64,000 nucleotides of DNA from Argentina anserina. Its lineage: Eukaryota > Streptophyta > Magnoliopsida > Rosales > Rosaceae. The DNA lies in the NCBI RefSeq assembly GCF_933775445.1, contig NC_065874.1:684501-748500 (forward strand). The letters run 5' to 3'. This document shows, piece by piece, positions 61,316-64,000 of this stretch. Every line of letters begins with the position of its first letter. Within the stretch, counting starts at the first letter, position 1. The position numbers were made by a program, and so were the translations under genes. Below the pieces are notes generated by a model. The model made no database searches. It saw only the letters and a list, made by a program, of their open reading frames with translations, and was not told the origin of the DNA.

Positions 61316-62311
61316 TCACAATCTCCAGGGCAATGACCTCAATTGATTTTTCAGAGTTTCGTTTCCATCGAGTAGATGATCAAACTCAGCAAGATGCCCT
61401 TTTAATTGGTTCTCCTGATGTACAGTTGTCCGTCTCTCACGTTCAAATTCCAGTTGTTGTCGAACAATAACAAGTCTTGCGTCAAGAACATCAGTCTCGT
61501 GAGCCTTTGTCTCAAGTTCGGATTCTAGCTGTTTCACTCTTGTTCCCAGTATAATTATATCTTCGGTCTTTGACTCAAGTTGCGACTCTAGCTGTTTTAA
61601 TTTTCTGCACAATGTAGTCTTCTCATTCATCTTTGTCCCGAGTTCAGATTCTTGCTCTTTAATTCTCTTACACAATGTAAACATCTCCTTTGCCCTTGTC
61701 CCAAGTTCAATATCTAGGTCATCGAGTCTAGCACGCAACAAGCCCAATTGGTTTTTCAAAACTTGATTTTCGTCAAGTAATTGTTTACTTTGAGCAATAG
61801 TATCAGCATCTGCATCGTTAACTTTTTTTCTTTCTAATTCGAGCAATTTGATCCTTTTATCCGCCATACTCAACTCTTTTCTTCGTACATAGAGCTCTCC
61901 AACACAGCGTTGTAGCCTATCGATCATAACTGCAAGGAATAAGAAGACCCCTGCAAGTCAAGTTGGCAAATCAAATGAGTTTAGGCCATTATGGTATAAA
62001 TATTTATCGGTATCTTTCAGTGGTACAGGACCAATAGAGTTCAAAACTTCAAATAGAAAAATATAACCTGCGAGTGTTGCTTCAGAGAGGTGGTTCTGGT
62101 CCAAATTCGGGGTCAACATAATGTTGTAAAGACGGGGCATAATCAGCATCAGCAAGAATTCTTGTCCATCAAGTAAGAATACTGCCCTCGCCAAGGTCCT
62201 CATGAACACATCCCGTAACTTCATCACCAGCTCCATTAATGGGGTATGGAACAACAGTATCACCAAGATCAAAGTGATCGCCGATCGCAAGAATATGAAA
62301 GCAAATTGTAG
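61316..62311 (-). CDS. BAP31-like ER membrane coiled-coil protein, cluster member C; start codon uncertain
   Basis: Exon 2 is 61316-61950. The upstream coding part runs from about 62311 down to 62068, with a phase-1 join (GCA G|GG GTC). The reading is LQFAFIFLRSAITLILVILL, FHTPLMELVMKL, then a second hydrophobic part and, after the intron, VFLFLAVMIDRLQRCVGEL and a very long coiled coil with KQLLDENQVLKNQL, repeated QLES/ELETK heptads and HLLDGNETLKNQL. About 292 residues, longer than usual because the coiled coil is expanded. The normal start (M-I/L-Q) is not seen: just before LQFAF stands TAG (62312-62314) with no in-frame ATG. Either TCTAG is a splice acceptor and the ATG is in an upstream exon, or the start has been lost. 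A later Met would delete the first membrane segment. Confidence 0.65.
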
Positions 62312-62556
62312 CTAGAATGATGATATATGGCCTGCAGAAGTTATAATCGAGCCAGACATCAATGGAAACTTGGAAAGATGTAGGTCTCTTCAATATAATA
62401 CTTGTAGTAGTATTTTGATTGGGTCTCAACTCTCAAGAAAACTAGGTAAATTGGAGTGCATGGGGAAGCATATATAGGGAAATCAAATCGAAAGCCTTAA
62501 AAGTACTTATCTCAAAGTAAAAAAATTTCTTATTCTTGTTAAATTAAAGATACATT

Positions 62557-64000
62557 TGTAATAACCCTAATTTTTAAAACGATATTTGAATTGAATTTAA
62601 TTCTATAAGTTATGAAATTCAATTAAAATGGAATTGTTTGTTTGCAAACTTTACGAAACGGAAACGGAAACGTTCCGAAAACGTTTAATAATAAAACGTT
62701 ACGTTTCCGAACGATTATATCGACTTTTATTCCGTCGATCGTTTGCGAAATCTCCCTTCACGAAAGTTGTGGAGCTCGTCGATACGAGTTCGTGAATATG
62801 TGACACGTTCGAATCGGACGTTGTACGTAAAAGTTATTAACGACGGAAGTTAGTTTCCGATTTGGAAAAGGGTATAAAAGGAAAAAACTGAAGGGTTAGG
62901 GTTTCCATTTTCGGAAACCCTTCACCCCGCCTCCCTTTTCCCTTTTCTCTCTCTCCTCGCGATTTTCTCCCTCCCCGAGCTCTCTCTCCCTCACTGTCCT
63001 CGCCGGCGATCTCCATCACCGTTCGACCGTGGTCTCCACCGCCTAGCGCAGGAGCACCGCACGGTCCTTCTCTGCAGACCCCGAGGTCGACGCATCTCCT
63101 CGCGATGTCGTTAACCTCCGCGCTCCAACCCGAGACCGCAAGCATCGCGCCACCATCGAGCACCACTTCGGCGACGCAAGGGCACGGGGGAGAGCTCCAC
63201 GACGCCGATCCTCTCCCTTAGAGCCCTTCGCTATCGACCCAGGGGCACCCAAGCCCTCCCCGAGGAATCGAAGCTCCACCGACGATCCGAGCGTTTCCGA
63301 CATCAAATCGGAAGTTTTAACTGCGATTAAGGTATGATTTGTTGTTATTGATGGTTGGATTGTGATTGTGATGAATTTTGGGATCGAATTGAGGAGATCG
63401 GAGGTGTGTGAGGAGGAAGGGATACCGCCGCCTAGAGGCGGCGCGTGGAGGAGCGTGGGAGGAGTAGGAGGCGGCCTAGGACCGCAGAGAGGAAAAGGGG
63501 AGAAAGGAGGAGGGTTTTGGGGTGGTGGTGACATCACACGCGCCGGTTTTGGGCTCGGCGCGTGGGCCCCACGCGCTGCCTGCCGGAGGTGGCGCGTGTG
63601 CCACACGCGCCGCCACGTGCGGTGGTGTGACAGTGTTTTCCGATAGGGGTATTTTGGTAATTTACTTAAATGTAAATGTAAATTTTATTTATTACGGTAA
63701 ATGTAATTAAATTTTACCTTCGGTAAATGTAAATATAAATTACTTTCAGTAAATGTAAAAAGTAATTTTGTAAAAGGGTAATTTAGTAAATTTTATTTAC
63801 TGAATTTGTATTTACATTTAAATCGTACGTATACGTACAGAAATACGTATTAATATTTATACGTACAGAAATACGTATTAATATTTATACGTACAGAAAT
63901 ACGTATTAATATTTATACATACAGAAATACGTATTAATATTTATACGTACAGAAATACGTATATAATATTTATACGTACAGAAATACGTATATAGTATTT
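62557..64000 (+). mobile_element. LTR-family copy 5, running off the window
   Basis: Begins TGTAATAACCCTAATTTTTA and keeps the family order: GAAACGGAAACG, TTATATCGACTTTTATTCCG, CACGAAAGTTGTGGAGCTCG, ACGTTCGAATCGGACG and a TATA-like GGTATAAAAGG at about 62869. Then it has the GC-rich proline-coding-like section found in copy 2 (shared CGCGTGGGCCCCACG). From about 63650 it continues into AT-rich tandem repeats not seen in the other copies. The right end is outside the window, so solo or full-length status is unknown. Confidence 0.75.
63833..64000. repeat. 28-bp tandem array with an internal palindrome
   Basis: Six units with exact 28-bp spacing, core ACGTACAGAAATACGTATTA, continuing past the window end. 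Each unit contains ATACGTA-CAGAAA-TACGTAT, a 7-bp inverted repeat. Confidence 0.9.

Overview
This is nuclear DNA from a flowering plant. It has GT-AG introns, plant-only families (a PLS-class pentatricopeptide protein, a group IIb WRKY factor, STIG1 peptides, phytepsin with a plant-specific insert), a nuclear tRNA-Leu and dense plant transposons. A eudicot is clear. A Rosaceae member (strawberry or rose relatives) is my guess from overall gene style, not something the window proves.

Layout. 0.6-6.3 kb (minus strand): an intact PPR gene and an intact exopolygalacturonase, separated by the wreck of a second PPR/polygalacturonase pair. 6.8-8.9 kb: a recently broken PLP-homeostasis (YggS/PLPBP) gene. 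10-15 kb: two tandem STIG1-type secreted cysteine-rich peptide genes with a duplicated 420-bp upstream block. 12.7-24.5 kb: transposon territory, including an LTR copy split by a CACTA element that is itself split by a younger solo LTR. 25-28.5 kb: a pectate lyase, a membrane-anchored galacturonan-binding (WAK-type, kinase-less) protein and tRNA-Leu(UAG). 28.5-34.6 kb: gene-poor. 34.8-37.2 kb: WRKY group IIb. 38.7-40 kb: small TIR transposons, one carrying a tRNA-like core. 40.7-44.0 kb: a 13-exon phytepsin. 44.7-50.3 kb: a dead Mutator-like element with about 150-bp inverted repeats. 52-53.2 kb: an intronless MAPKKK of the MAPKKK17/18 type, apparently frameshifted near its C-terminus. 53.3-56.2 kb: another solo LTR. 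56.4-62.3 kb: three tandem, strongly diverged BAP31-like genes. 62.6-64 kb: a fifth copy of the same LTR family running off the end.

How genes relate. This is a eukaryotic chromosome, so there are no operons. Exopolygalacturonase, pectate lyase, a galacturonan-binding receptor-like protein and two STIG1 peptides lie within 24 kb and all belong to pectin or pollen-pistil biology. That may be chance. The strongest structural signals are the LTR family (five copies, two with perfect 5-bp target duplications, with hairpin-rich tandem repeats), the nested insertion stack, the tandem BAP31-like cluster, and several recent gene breakages (PLPBP, MAPKKK tail, BAP31-like start).

Splice sites, frames and motifs were read by eye. 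Family names come from recall of conserved motifs, with no database search.
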